DNA of 24,264 bases from positions 1-24,264 of IMG/VR virus record IMGVR_UViG_3300031973_001234; one strand, written 5' to 3'. The translations under genes and the position numbers were made by a program. Below are positions 7,426 to 15,796 of the stretch, in pieces. The notes beneath the pieces are model-generated. The model did not search any database. It was not told where the DNA came from and saw nothing but the letters and a program-made list of their open reading frames with translations. Source of the stretch: a virus. Each line of letters opens with the position of its first letter. Within the stretch, counting starts at the first letter, position 1.

Positions 7426-8922
7426 ATGGCAAAACAAGTTGAACTAAAAATCAATAACTTTTCAGGAGGGGTATCAGACGACCCGCGAGCATCTTCTGCT
7501 AGTCAATTCATTATCGCAAAGCATTTCGATATATTCTCGAATCCGAACAAGCTGACCCCATATCGTTCATTTGAAACAGATACAAACGATGGATCAAGCT
7601 CTACAGGAATGAAACAGTATTTCCTAAAAGATTTTCTCTACGCGTCAGCTTCACCGAAACTATATGCACTAGGTCAAAACTCCTCTGGTTATACACAGAT
7701 TTTCTATAAAAATGATGCAACTACAGGAAACTGGATTGCACCAGGATCATCTCAAGGTAATGGAATCGTTCAGAATGGTTGTCTAGTAGAATACAAAGAT
7801 TATATCTGGGGGTTCCAGGGTACAACACAGGTATTTAAGTGGGGAACCCTATCTGGAACGCCATCGATTACAAACACAGCTGGAACAGTAGGTACTATTT
7901 CATCGGTAGCACAGGGTGTTATCGCAAAAGATGACAACTTATATCTCCCATACAATAACAAACTTGCTCGCGTAACTTCTGGTGGAACTGTAAACGATGC
8001 TGTACTAACTTTACCTACAAACCTAAAGATAACTTCAATCTGTAACTTTGGGAATTACCTAGCGATCGGATGTGCCCCTGTAGCCTCATATAACGGCTCT
8101 AGTAAGGTTTATTTATGGAATTTGACCTCTGACGACGTTCAGGAATCTATTGACTGGGGTGAGGGGGATTTGCGTGTACTAGAAAACATTGAAGGTATGC
8201 TCGTTGGTGTAACAGATCGCTACCTAAACAACACTGCTGGAGCTGGTCGTGGGTCTATGATTATTCAGGGTTATACAGGTGGTTATCCACAGGTTCTCAA
8301 GGAGGTATTCACTACGGCACTCACAGGGATTACAATGCCAATTTCTAAGGCAGTAAAAAACAATCGTGTATTTTTCGCTGCTAAAATAATGACGAACGAT
8401 GCTGGTACAGAATACAACGAAGGTATCTGGTCTTTTGGTCGCAAGAATGCAAACTATCCCTATGCACTATCTCTTGATTATATTGATGAGAATGTATCTA
8501 CGTCAGGTATTCAGTCTTTTGGTTCGGCTGCCAATTATTTCTTTATTGCACATTCAGCTGATGGCTCGGTGGATAAGATAAACGATTCTGCAGTCTATAC
8601 ATTCTCGTCTATCTACGAAACACAAATCTTTAACTTTGGTGACATTGATAATGATAAACGTCTTGATGCGGTAAAAGTCTCATTCCGCAAAATGGCGAGC
8701 GGTGAGAGTATTACAGTGAAATACAAAGTAGACGGAGCTACATCTTGGACAACAATCGGTACATTCGATACTGATGATGCTCTGTCTCATACATTTCTAC
8801 GAGAAGAAACTGCTGGCGTAGACTTCAAGTCTGGTCGTGAGTTTAGATTCCAGGTAACAAGTACGGGTGGGGCAGAAATTACAGGATTTTCAGCAAAAGC
8901 CACATTTTATAATGTTCCTTAA
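7426..8922 (+). CDS. beta-propeller-like tail protein (tail-tubular-B/stabilisation type)
   Basis: The 498-residue product begins MAKQVELKINNFSGGVSDDPR, a start pattern (N-x-FSGG-x-x-DDPR) typical of large podovirus tail proteins that form the tail nozzle or stabilise the packaged head. Repeated blade-like strands follow (KLYALGQN, GYTQIFYKN, YIWGFQGT, LYLPYNNKL, GNYLAIGCA, SKVYLWNL), which suggests a beta-propeller, and a C-terminal beta domain ends with VTSTGGAEITGFSAKATFYN. Its place between fibres and ejection proteins is consistent with the T7 gp12 or P22 gp10 position. Assignment to one of these families would need a structure-based comparison. Confidence 0.6.
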   Translation: MAKQVELKINNFSGGVSDDPRASSASQFIIAKHFDIFSNPNKLTPYRSFETDTNDGSSSTGMKQYFLKDFLYASASPKLYALGQNSSGYTQIFYKNDATTGNWIAPGSSQGNGIVQNGCLVEYKDYIWGFQGTTQVFKWGTLSGTPSITNTAGTVGTISSVAQGVIAKDDNLYLPYNNKLARVTSGGTVNDAVLTLPTNLKITSICNFGNYLAIGCAPVASYNGSSKVYLWNLTSDDVQESIDWGEGDLRVLENIEGMLVGVTDRYLNNTAGAGRGSMIIQGYTGGYPQVLKEVFTTALTGITMPISKAVKNNRVFFAAKIMTNDAGTEYNEGIWSFGRKNANYPYALSLDYIDENVSTSGIQSFGSAANYFFIAHSADGSVDKINDSAVYTFSSIYETQIFNFGDIDNDKRLDAVKVSFRKMASGESITVKYKVDGATSWTTIGTFDTDDALSHTFLREETAGVDFKSGREFRFQVTSTGGAEITGFSAKATFYNVP

Positions 8923-8927
8923 ACTAT

Positions 8928-9185
8928 ATGGATAACACTAGCCTAAAATTAGAAATAGATAAGCTGAAAGCGGATTTAAAAGCATTGAATGATGAAGTTT
9001 ATCGAAACAATTTCTCAGCTCATCAAGACTTTAATAAATCATCAAACTTCTCAACAAAACTAAAAATCCCGAGTTACTCAGTTGCTCCAACAACGTGTGA
9101 AGTAGGTGAAATTATTGAAGTGAGTGGTGTGATGAAAATTTGTTCAGCTACAAACACTTGGACCACTGTCGGAACTCAAACGTAA
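8928..9185 (+). CDS. small tail protein with coiled-coil N-terminus, 85 aa
   Basis: Residues 1-27 form a predicted coiled coil (LKLEIDKLKADLKALNDEVY). The C-terminal half (about 50-85) contains APTTCEVGEIIEVSGVMKI then CSATNTWTTVGTQT, a short beta module often found at fibre ends in other phages. Such small proteins may be fibre caps or connectors; this is inference from pattern. The start is in an ACTATATGG context, 5 nt after the upstream stop. A promoter overlaps the gap downstream. Confidence 0.6.
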   Translation: MDNTSLKLEIDKLKADLKALNDEVYRNNFSAHQDFNKSSNFSTKLKIPSYSVAPTTCEVGEIIEVSGVMKICSATNTWTTVGTQT

Positions 9186-9187
9186 TG

Positions 9188-9196
9188 TGTTATAAT
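9188..9196 (+). promoter_or_regulatory. extended -10 promoter (TGTTATAAT) before the ejection genes
   Basis: TGTTATAAT is a perfect extended -10; no good -35 lies 16-18 nt upstream. It starts 3 nt after a stop codon and 17 nt before ATG 9213, so the predicted leader is about 10 nt. The same TGTTATAAT occurs before the long fibre gene at 12599-12607. Confidence 0.55.
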
Positions 9197-9212
9197 ATAT
9201 AAGATAAATTCT

Positions 9213-10802
9213 ATGGGAAAATTCAAAAGTAAAACAGGAAAATCAAGAGTCGGAACTGCACTATCTAAAATAGGTGGTGCTGTTAAAAAGGCGTCACAAT
9301 TCGGAGCACAAGGTGGATTAGTTGGAAAAGCTGTAGCATCTGCTAAGGGCTCTTACGGATCACAAGCAGGAAGCTCTGTAGGTTTTGGTTCAAAGCCACA
9401 AACAACACAGACAAAAGCTGTAGGTGTTTCTTATGGGCCTACTCCGAATACTCCAGAAGGACCTCAGCGATCTAGTGGAGGTGGATCATCTATATCTCAG
9501 GGAGGTGGATCATCACAAATCGTCTCTCGTGAACGTACACAGCCTGTAGTACCTGCGACTATAGGAGAAAAACCTGTTGTGGATATTCCAACAGTTCCAG
9601 TAGATCAGACAGACTATTTATCAATGATTCCACAAGCTCCGCAGACTCCATTAGATCAGTTTCAGGCACAGCAAAAGACAGATTTTGAAACAATGATGGA
9701 TAAGTTAGTAGCTCCTCCAAGTACAGAATCTATTTATGCACAAGCACAAAAAGAATCAGGTATCTTGAAAAAACAAGAAGAAGTAAACCGTCTTTCTGAA
9801 CAACTAAATATGATCCAGTCTACCGCACAGGCTAATCAGTTGAAGACTATTGGTCAGGGTCGCGGTATTCCCGAAGCTATTTTAGGTGGACAACAGGCTC
9901 AAATTGGTCGTGAGGCAGCTATTGCAGCACTTCCTGTATCTGCACAGCTCCAAGCTGCTCAAGGAAACCTAGAAATGGCAGAACAGAATCTCAATACACT
10001 ATTTTCTATCCGAAGTGCAGACGCTCGGGCTAAATATGAATATAAAAACAACCTTATAAAGTCAGTGTATGACTTCGCCAGTGGGCAACAGAAGCAAAAA
10101 CTTGATTACGCTATGAAGTTAGAGGATAGAAAGTATCAGGAAGAGCAAGCTCGAATTCAGTTTCAGAATGATCTATACAGAGATGGTCTAAAATCTGGTC
10201 TAACAAACATGAAACAGTTGAAAGAAATCTCAAACAATAAGAATGCTCAAGATGCTACTACTGCGATTCAGGCAAAAAATCTTCTCGATGAATACAACAC
10301 TATGGTTAAAAGTTTTGGTAGATCACCATCTATTTCACAACGAAAACAAGCTAATTCATTCCTAGTGAATGTGCTAGCCCCAAAACTATCTGTCGCTCTC
10401 GGTCAGGGTGGTATGACAGGTGATGAAGCTCAAGCAAAGATCGAATCTCTAGGACTAAAGGGTCTATGGAAACGAGAAAAGATCACAAAAAACAATATTG
10501 AGTCAACGCTTATGGGTATGAAGTCGCTTGCTAATACAAGTCTTCAGGCCTTAGATTCAGCATATCCAGGAGCATCAGATACGTTAGATATTTTCAAGAA
10601 TTATAAGATGGGCGATCTTCCAAAAGATCAACAGATTGGTCTCAAAAAAGCTGATGCTGTAAAAACTTTTGTTTCTAGTGGATATGATGATGGTACAATA
10701 TTGGAATACCTAAAAGTACAGAGTCCAAATAACTCAAACTACATACAATCACTTTATAATGAAGGTTATTCTTTAGAAGAAATAGCACAATATCTAAATT
10801 AA
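9213..10802 (+). CDS. internal virion / ejection protein candidate, 529 aa
   Basis: The product has a basic, Gly/Ser/Lys-rich N-terminus (residues 1-60), a low-complexity Pro/Gly/Ser/Gln linker (about 60-150, with two GGGSS units), and then a long mostly helical region (about 150-345) rich in Gln, Ala, Glu and Lys, followed by a helical C-terminus ending SLEEIAQYLN. There is no membrane segment or catalytic motif. Large helical Gln/Ala-rich proteins placed after the tail proteins are characteristic of podovirus internal proteins that are ejected with the DNA. The next gene starts 4 nt downstream in the same AAATATATGGCA context, so the two probably act together. Confidence 0.5.
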   Translation: MGKFKSKTGKSRVGTALSKIGGAVKKASQFGAQGGLVGKAVASAKGSYGSQAGSSVGFGSKPQTTQTKAVGVSYGPTPNTPEGPQRSSGGGSSISQGGGSSQIVSRERTQPVVPATIGEKPVVDIPTVPVDQTDYLSMIPQAPQTPLDQFQAQQKTDFETMMDKLVAPPSTESIYAQAQKESGILKKQEEVNRLSEQLNMIQSTAQANQLKTIGQGRGIPEAILGGQQAQIGREAAIAALPVSAQLQAAQGNLEMAEQNLNTLFSIRSADARAKYEYKNNLIKSVYDFASGQQKQKLDYAMKLEDRKYQEEQARIQFQNDLYRDGLKSGLTNMKQLKEISNNKNAQDATTAIQAKNLLDEYNTMVKSFGRSPSISQRKQANSFLVNVLAPKLSVALGQGGMTGDEAQAKIESLGLKGLWKREKITKNNIESTLMGMKSLANTSLQALDSAYPGASDTLDIFKNYKMGDLPKDQQIGLKKADAVKTFVSSGYDDGTILEYLKVQSPNNSNYIQSLYNEGYSLEEIAQYLN

Positions 10803-10806
10803 ATAT

Positions 10807-12483
10807 ATGGCACTAGACGCAAAAACAAAACTAGAAATGGATGCAATCTTTGAAAAAACTACTGGCGTGAAGCCTAGTGGAGGTCTTCCACCTATTCAAG
10901 AGAGAATTGCCCAATTAAAGGGCGTTGAGACTAAAGGCTCTGATCTAAAATCAGACATCAAACAAACAGGTCAAGGAATTAAAGGTGTATTTGAAAAACG
11001 ATCTGGAAAAATACAGGAATCAATCGAGGCAGCTAAAAAGGGTGAACAGACCGTAGGTGAAGCTGTTGCACAATCAGCGGTACAGTTTGTACGAACACCT
11101 TTCGATATTGCAGGTGAGCTCATCAAGGGTGGAGTGAAAGGACTACTTTCACAAGAACAAGAGGAAAAACTAAAAGTTGGTGTTGGTGAAGTCGCAGGAA
11201 AAGCGATCGAAACAGTTAGTGATCTCACTTCTAAATACGAAAACCTAAAAGAAAAGAATCCTACTCTTGCTGGAGGTATAAACATTATTCTCGGCTATGC
11301 ACCAGAGGCAGCAGTTGGAGGAAAAGACTTATATGAAAAATACCAGGAGTTAAAAGAAACAAATCCTCGTGCAGCTAGAAACATGGAGGCGGTGTTCGGT
11401 GTTGCAGAAACAGCTCTTGATCTAGCTACTCTAGGGACAGGGAAAGTTGCTACAACAGCTCTAAAGGAGACTGGTGAACAGGCTATTAAAGCTGGAGTAA
11501 AAGCTGGAGGTAGAGCTGTGGAAACAGTTGTTGGTGGTGCTTCTAAAGTTAAGAAACTTGCCGTAGAAGGTGTTGATTTGGCTAAAAAGAAGATTGCTCC
11601 AAAAGAATTGACTCCAGAACAGGCTGTTGGTCAAGTTATTCAAGGTAAAAGTACAGATATTATAAAGGCACAAAAGGCAATAGAATCTATTGATACAAAA
11701 GGAGTGGAAACATACAAAGATCTTGCAGGCAAATTACAAGAAAAAAAGAAGGATCTAATATCAACAGTAGATAATGAGCTTAGTAAAGATGCTACAGTAT
11801 ATCCGATTGACCAACTTGTAACAAAATCAACTACAAAATCAGGTAAAGATATTACTGTAAATTATGTTGAAAAATCTCTCAATGATCTAAAGGAATTTTA
11901 TAAAACAGTTGGTGATGCTGTTAAGGAATCAGAAATAGATGACTTGATTAGTAAAAAAGCGTTTACACGAAAAGAGGTTAATGATATATCTCGAATATAC
12001 AATGAAGAATTTGGTTCTAAGGCATTCAGCAAGCTTGGTGATCCACTAACTAGTGTAAATGCGCAGGCATATGAAAACACAAGAAAGGGACTGAAAGATG
12101 TTGCTCGACAGGGTATAGGTGGATCAGAAGCTAAATTAGCAGACAGCACATTGTCAGCAATATATAATACCGAAAAACTCGTAAAGCGTAATATAGAGGC
12201 CGTAAATAAACTAAAGCAAAGAATAAATGAACGTGGTCTTCTAGAAAAGGCTGGTCATTTTGTGTCAAAATATGGAGACATATTGACTGGTGGCACAATC
12301 AGGGGATTGATTGGGGGACTTCTACCAAGAGGTGCTGGATATAAGATTCTAAACGCATTAGATTTAGAGGATCAGTTAAAGAAAAATCTTGAGATAATAA
12401 ATAAGTCACTAAATGCTAAGAATGACGATATGATGATTAAAAACCTCAAGAAATTAAAGGTTTCTTCCAATAATAAAGATTAG
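10807..12483 (+). CDS. internal virion / ejection protein candidate, 558 aa
   Basis: The product is dominated by charged and amphipathic helices. Around residues 75-240 it has repeated helical segments with small residues (AVAQSAVQFVRTPFDIAGELI, GVGEVAGKAIETVSDLTSKY, GVAETALDLATLGTGKVATT), which could insert into or line a membrane channel. Around 300-470 it is Lys/Glu-rich and helical, and residues about 490-505 (TGGTIRGLIGGLLPRGAG) form a Gly-rich hydrophobic patch. This resembles ejection proteins that build a conduit through the envelope. No lysozyme or protease motif is visible. Its 3' end is overlapped by a leftward small membrane-protein gene. Confidence 0.5.
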   Translation: MALDAKTKLEMDAIFEKTTGVKPSGGLPPIQERIAQLKGVETKGSDLKSDIKQTGQGIKGVFEKRSGKIQESIEAAKKGEQTVGEAVAQSAVQFVRTPFDIAGELIKGGVKGLLSQEQEEKLKVGVGEVAGKAIETVSDLTSKYENLKEKNPTLAGGINIILGYAPEAAVGGKDLYEKYQELKETNPRAARNMEAVFGVAETALDLATLGTGKVATTALKETGEQAIKAGVKAGGRAVETVVGGASKVKKLAVEGVDLAKKKIAPKELTPEQAVGQVIQGKSTDIIKAQKAIESIDTKGVETYKDLAGKLQEKKKDLISTVDNELSKDATVYPIDQLVTKSTTKSGKDITVNYVEKSLNDLKEFYKTVGDAVKESEIDDLISKKAFTRKEVNDISRIYNEEFGSKAFSKLGDPLTSVNAQAYENTRKGLKDVARQGIGGSEAKLADSTLSAIYNTEKLVKRNIEAVNKLKQRINERGLLEKAGHFVSKYGDILTGGTIRGLIGGLLPRGAGYKILNALDLEDQLKKNLEIINKSLNAKNDDMMIKNLKKLKVSSNNKD

Positions 12484-12588
12484 GGAAAGAACCCCAAGAG
12501 TCCAGTGAACTGAGAATAAAAAACCAACAAAACTAATGATTAGAACGATCAAACCTATTAAAAGTAACCCACCGATTATTTTTTCCAT
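12454..12588 (-). CDS. small two-segment membrane protein, 44 aa (leftward)
   Basis: On the minus strand ATG 12588 to TAA 12454-12456 encodes 44 residues: MEKIIGGLLLIGLIVLIISF followed by a second hydrophobic stretch and IIGRNL. Residues about 4-27 and 30-41 are strongly hydrophobic, so two membrane passes or one long hairpin are likely. A good promoter (TTGACT-N17-CATATT) lies upstream, with the A of ATG exactly 7 nt after the -10, predicting a leaderless mRNA. It overlaps the end of the rightward ejection gene by 30 nt. It is the only leftward gene in the structural half. It could be a holin-like or superinfection-related peptide, but nothing beyond membrane location can be shown. Confidence 0.55.
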   Translation of the reverse strand: MEKIIGGLLLIGLIVLIISFVGFLFSVHWTLGVLSLIFIIGRNL

Positions 12589-12594
12589 AAGTTA

Positions 12595-12623
12595 AATATG
12601 TTATAATGGAAGAATAAAGTCAA
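12595..12623 (-). promoter_or_regulatory. leftward promoter TTGACT-N17-CATATT
   Basis: Read on the minus strand, TTGACT (12623-12618) and CATATT (12600-12595) are separated by 17 nt. The start codon at 12588 is 7 nt from the end of the -10. It overlaps the rightward extended -10 at 12599-12607, so the two polymerases would compete. Confidence 0.6.
12599..12607 (+). promoter_or_regulatory. extended -10 promoter (TGTTATAAT) for the long fibre
   Basis: TGTTATAAT is identical to the box at 9188-9196. Transcription would start near 12614, giving a leader of about 23 nt that consists largely of a DnaA-box-like sequence running into ATG 12637. Confidence 0.6.
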
Positions 12624-12628
12624 ATCAC

Positions 12629-12637
12629 TTATCCACA
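12629..12637 (+). promoter_or_regulatory. DnaA-box-like nonamer TTATCCACA abutting the start codon
   Basis: TTATCCACA is an exact match to the strongest Escherichia coli DnaA box. Its last base is the A of the ATG of the long fibre gene. It is one of about ten such sites, nearly all in regulatory gaps. Confidence 0.45.
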
Positions 12638-15042
12638 TGGACAAAAAACTAGAAAAACTAAACAAAATGCTCGAACTCATGAATAATGAGACACTTACAC
12701 CTAAAGATGTGGAGAAGTTTTTGACGTTTGTACTAAGTTTCGTTCAAAAATCAAAGGAAAGTATTGAATCAATGTCGTCTGAACACATAAATCAGATGAA
12801 AGATATTCTTGTGTATGTAGAAGAAGAACATGCAAAGTTTCTAACCAAGGTAGACGAAAAAGACGAAGAAAAAGAAGAACGATTCAACGCTAAACTATCA
12901 GAAGTAAAATCACTCCTTGAAGAAATAAAGAAAATCGAAGTCAAAGACGGAAAAGATGCAGACGAAGAAGTAATCGTTGAAAAAGTCCTCTCGCAAATCA
13001 AGCTTCCAGAATATAAAGAAACTGTCCTTGATACTGGTGCTGAAATCGTAGCTAAAATAAACGACCTCGATACAGACGATGAAGACTTATTGATTGACGC
13101 TATCCATATTAAAAACCTACCTAAATTCGTTCAAAATCAAGTAGGTGGTGTTGTTGCCCGTAATATCTATCAAATGGGAGACGTTGCACTCTCATCTCTT
13201 TCTAATGGTCAAATATTAAAATGGAACTCAACAAATAATCGCTGGGAAAATGGCACTGATTCAGGTGGTGCATCAACACTTGCACAAATTTCAGCTGGTT
13301 CCCTAACTACACCAGATTCTCTCTACACAATGACCTCTACTATCCCTGTAGAGTTTAGAAGTTCAGATGGGAATCCAATACTTTATTTAGATGAAACGAA
13401 TGAGAGAATAGGTATAGGTACGAATACCCCATCAGATTTACTATCACTTTCGGGTAATAGTGCTACTCGTATCGGTACAACTTGGGTAAATACAAATAGT
13501 TCACCATCTACTTCTGCTTTCTTGGGTGCATATTCAGGAAATATGCAAATGGGTACAGTATCAAACCATCCTTTTTATCTTGAAACAAACAATACTGTTA
13601 GAATTTCTATTGCAGCGGCAGGTAACATTGGAATCGGTCTAAACTCTGGTTCTGCTAAACTCCATGTACTTGCAACCACCGAACAACTCCGTCTAGGCTA
13701 TGATGCTTCAAACTACGCTTCATTTACAGTAACAAGTGGTGGACTTCTCAACATCGCTCCAACAGGTACTAATGTCGGTATTAATGTGGCATCTCCATCG
13801 TCACCACTCCATGTAAATGGTGCTATCCGTTCACAAAGAACAGGCACGGCAACACAGAACATAGTTCTCGATGGTGGTGATTCAGGTGCTATCTACCTCA
13901 CAGCTTCATCGACAACAGGCGGTCAAAAGATTTTACGTTTTAGAAACCTCGTAACAGGTGGTGCGGCAACTGATGCAACAAACCAATTCGCATGGGACTT
14001 GAATACAGATTCATCAATCCTACAAATCGCAACACTTTCTTTCGGTTCAGGATTCAAAGTAAACCGCTCAAACACAACAACACAATTTCTTTCTGTAAAC
14101 GGGGGTGATTCAAGTGGTATATATCTCACAGGTCAATCAAACACAGGTGGTGCAGAAAAATTCCTATATATTTCTAATTTCACAAACGGAACAGCAACAT
14201 CTGCTAATGGTATGCGTTTCCGTGTTGGAGATGTTGGAACGCCTGTAACGGCAGCGACAATAGATTATTTGGGAAATGTTGGTATCGGAGTATCACCAAA
14301 TCATAGACTAGATACTTACTTGTCTTCTTCTTCAACAGGCGTATCTACAATTTACGGTCTGCGTGATATACCATCAGGTACAATTTCATCAGGTTCTTCT
14401 ATAAATGGAATATTCGGACAAGTCACTGTTTCAGGCTCATCAACAATATCAAATGTAATCCCAACAGCAGGACGATTTATTGCAGAGCATGATGGTTCGT
14501 CAACAGTAGGCGGAGTATACGGTGTATATGCTCATGCTCGAACAAACGCAGCTTCAACTGGCGTACTTGCAAACGCATACTCTATATATGCCGTAGCCCC
14601 AAACAACAACCAAGCAGGAAATACAATCACAAATGCGTATTCACTCTATATTGAAAGCCCAACAGCAGGAGCGACATTGAATTACGGTTTGTATCAAACA
14701 GGAAGTGCAAATAACTATTTCGGAGGAAAAGTTGGTATAGGTCTAACTGCTCCAACAGCGGTTCTACATCTCAAAGCAGGTACAGCAACAGCCTCAACAG
14801 CCCCTCTTAAATTCACATCAGGAACGAATCTAACAACAGCCGAGGCAGGGGCTATGGAATATAACGGAACAAACCTATTCTTTACACGAACAGGCACAAC
14901 ACGAGAAACTGTAAACACAACAGTTACTAAAACCGATACTGGTGATGGTACTGGTGCAGAGGGTCTTTTCCAAATCAACACTTTCGATAACACTTTCAAA
15001 GTGTACGCGGAGGGAGCTTGGAGAACATTAGCAACATGGTAA
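12637..15042 (+). CDS. long tail fibre protein, 801 aa
   Basis: Residues 1-110 form an acidic coiled coil (KLEKLNKMLELMNNE, VDEKDEEKEERFNAKLSEVK), likely a trimeric stalk. From about 215 the protein is beta-rich with repeats of the form [IV]GIG-x(2-4)-P-x-x-x-L, e.g. ERIGIGTNTPSDLLSL, GNIGIGLNSGSAKLHV, TNVGINVASPSSPLHVNG, GNVGIGVSPNHRLD and GKVGIGLTAPTAVLHLKAG. These repeats are typical of phage fibres and of some bacterial surface proteins. The C-terminal 90 residues (AGAMEYNGTNLFFTRTGTTRE ... WRTLATW) are a common fibre tip. There is no peptidase-S74 chaperone. It has its own promoter and is separated from the other fibres by the ejection genes. Confidence 0.8.
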   Translation: MDKKLEKLNKMLELMNNETLTPKDVEKFLTFVLSFVQKSKESIESMSSEHINQMKDILVYVEEEHAKFLTKVDEKDEEKEERFNAKLSEVKSLLEEIKKIEVKDGKDADEEVIVEKVLSQIKLPEYKETVLDTGAEIVAKINDLDTDDEDLLIDAIHIKNLPKFVQNQVGGVVARNIYQMGDVALSSLSNGQILKWNSTNNRWENGTDSGGASTLAQISAGSLTTPDSLYTMTSTIPVEFRSSDGNPILYLDETNERIGIGTNTPSDLLSLSGNSATRIGTTWVNTNSSPSTSAFLGAYSGNMQMGTVSNHPFYLETNNTVRISIAAAGNIGIGLNSGSAKLHVLATTEQLRLGYDASNYASFTVTSGGLLNIAPTGTNVGINVASPSSPLHVNGAIRSQRTGTATQNIVLDGGDSGAIYLTASSTTGGQKILRFRNLVTGGAATDATNQFAWDLNTDSSILQIATLSFGSGFKVNRSNTTTQFLSVNGGDSSGIYLTGQSNTGGAEKFLYISNFTNGTATSANGMRFRVGDVGTPVTAATIDYLGNVGIGVSPNHRLDTYLSSSSTGVSTIYGLRDIPSGTISSGSSINGIFGQVTVSGSSTISNVIPTAGRFIAEHDGSSTVGGVYGVYAHARTNAASTGVLANAYSIYAVAPNNNQAGNTITNAYSLYIESPTAGATLNYGLYQTGSANNYFGGKVGIGLTAPTAVLHLKAGTATASTAPLKFTSGTNLTTAEAGAMEYNGTNLFFTRTGTTRETVNTTVTKTDTGDGTGAEGLFQINTFDNTFKVYAEGAWRTLATW

Positions 15043-15064
15043 TTATTATTTAATCATAAATTAT

Positions 15065-15346
15065 ATGAAAGAAAACAAACCACAAAAATATATGATAGTG
15101 AAAGAAATGGTCGAAGTAGACAACATTATTGAAAATGAACTTGGCGAACAAGTAGTAGAAAAAGTAATGGAGGAACAAGATTTTGTTTTGGAAAAAAAGC
15201 AAATTAAGCATAAAAAAGAAGACCTCATTGCCAACCTACAACAAGGAATCGCCGATGACGAAGCTGAAATTGCACGAAGACAAGCTAATAAGGCTCAATT
15301 GCAAGCAGAATTACTAGAATTAAATACGCCGAATGTGGTGAAGTAA
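15065..15346 (+). CDS. small coiled-coil protein upstream of the holin, 93 aa
   Basis: The 93-residue product is highly charged. The C-terminal half (about 48-85, KHKKEDLIANLQQGIADDE and following) is a predicted coiled coil; the N-terminal half has alternating Glu/Val/Met strands. It resembles the small helical proteins many phages encode between the fibre and lysis genes, some of which are fibre-associated, but no family is recognised. Its stop precedes the holin ATG by 4 nt, so it is co-translated with the lysis cassette. Confidence 0.65.
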   Translation: MKENKPQKYMIVKEMVEVDNIIENELGEQVVEKVMEEQDFVLEKKQIKHKKEDLIANLQQGIADDEAEIARRQANKAQLQAELLELNTPNVVK

Positions 15347-15350
15347 TTTT

Positions 15351-15794
15351 ATGGCCCTCGATAAAATATCCAACACAGCAGATTACCTATATGCCATGTG
15401 TAGCCATTTTGGTATGAAGTGTGTCGTTACCATTATGGGAATCCTTATGAATTTTCATTTTGGTGACATTTCACGACCTCTCTTATCTGCACTATTCATG
15501 CTCATAATCTTTGACTTTCTTACTGGTGTTGGAGCTGCACATATTACAGGTGAGTCTATAAAATCTGCAAAGATATTCCGCACAGCATGGAAGTTCGTTC
15601 TTTATTTTGTTGTAGTTTCTGCTGGATATTTTACTGAAGTAGTTATAGGTTATGATTTATTCATTTCCAAAACAATTCTCATATTCCTGGCCCTAACAGA
15701 GCTCATCTCTATCTTTGAAAATGTACAAAAGGGTGGCTATGATATGCCAACTTCGCTTATTGCTAAATTAAAAGACTTAGTGAAAAAGAAATAA
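15351..15794 (+). CDS. phage holin (phi29-like holin / toxin-secretion family)
   Basis: The 147-residue product has three to four hydrophobic segments: about 22-36, 42-60 (LLSALFMLIIFDFLTGVGAA), 79-97 (FVLYFVVVSAGYFTEVVIG) and 100-119. The LIIFDFLTGVGAA block followed by KSAKIFRTAWKFVLYF and LTELISIFENVQKGGYDMPT is the signature of the phage holin_4 family, with D-x-LTG after the second segment and the E-x-x-SI-x-EN motif near the C-terminus. It ends with a basic tail (KDLVKKK). Holins oligomerise in the cytoplasmic membrane to time release of the endolysin, which is the next gene, 2 nt downstream. Confidence 0.88.
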   Translation: MALDKISNTADYLYAMCSHFGMKCVVTIMGILMNFHFGDISRPLLSALFMLIIFDFLTGVGAAHITGESIKSAKIFRTAWKFVLYFVVVSAGYFTEVVIGYDLFISKTILIFLALTELISIFENVQKGGYDMPTSLIAKLKDLVKKK

Positions 15795-15796
15795 AT

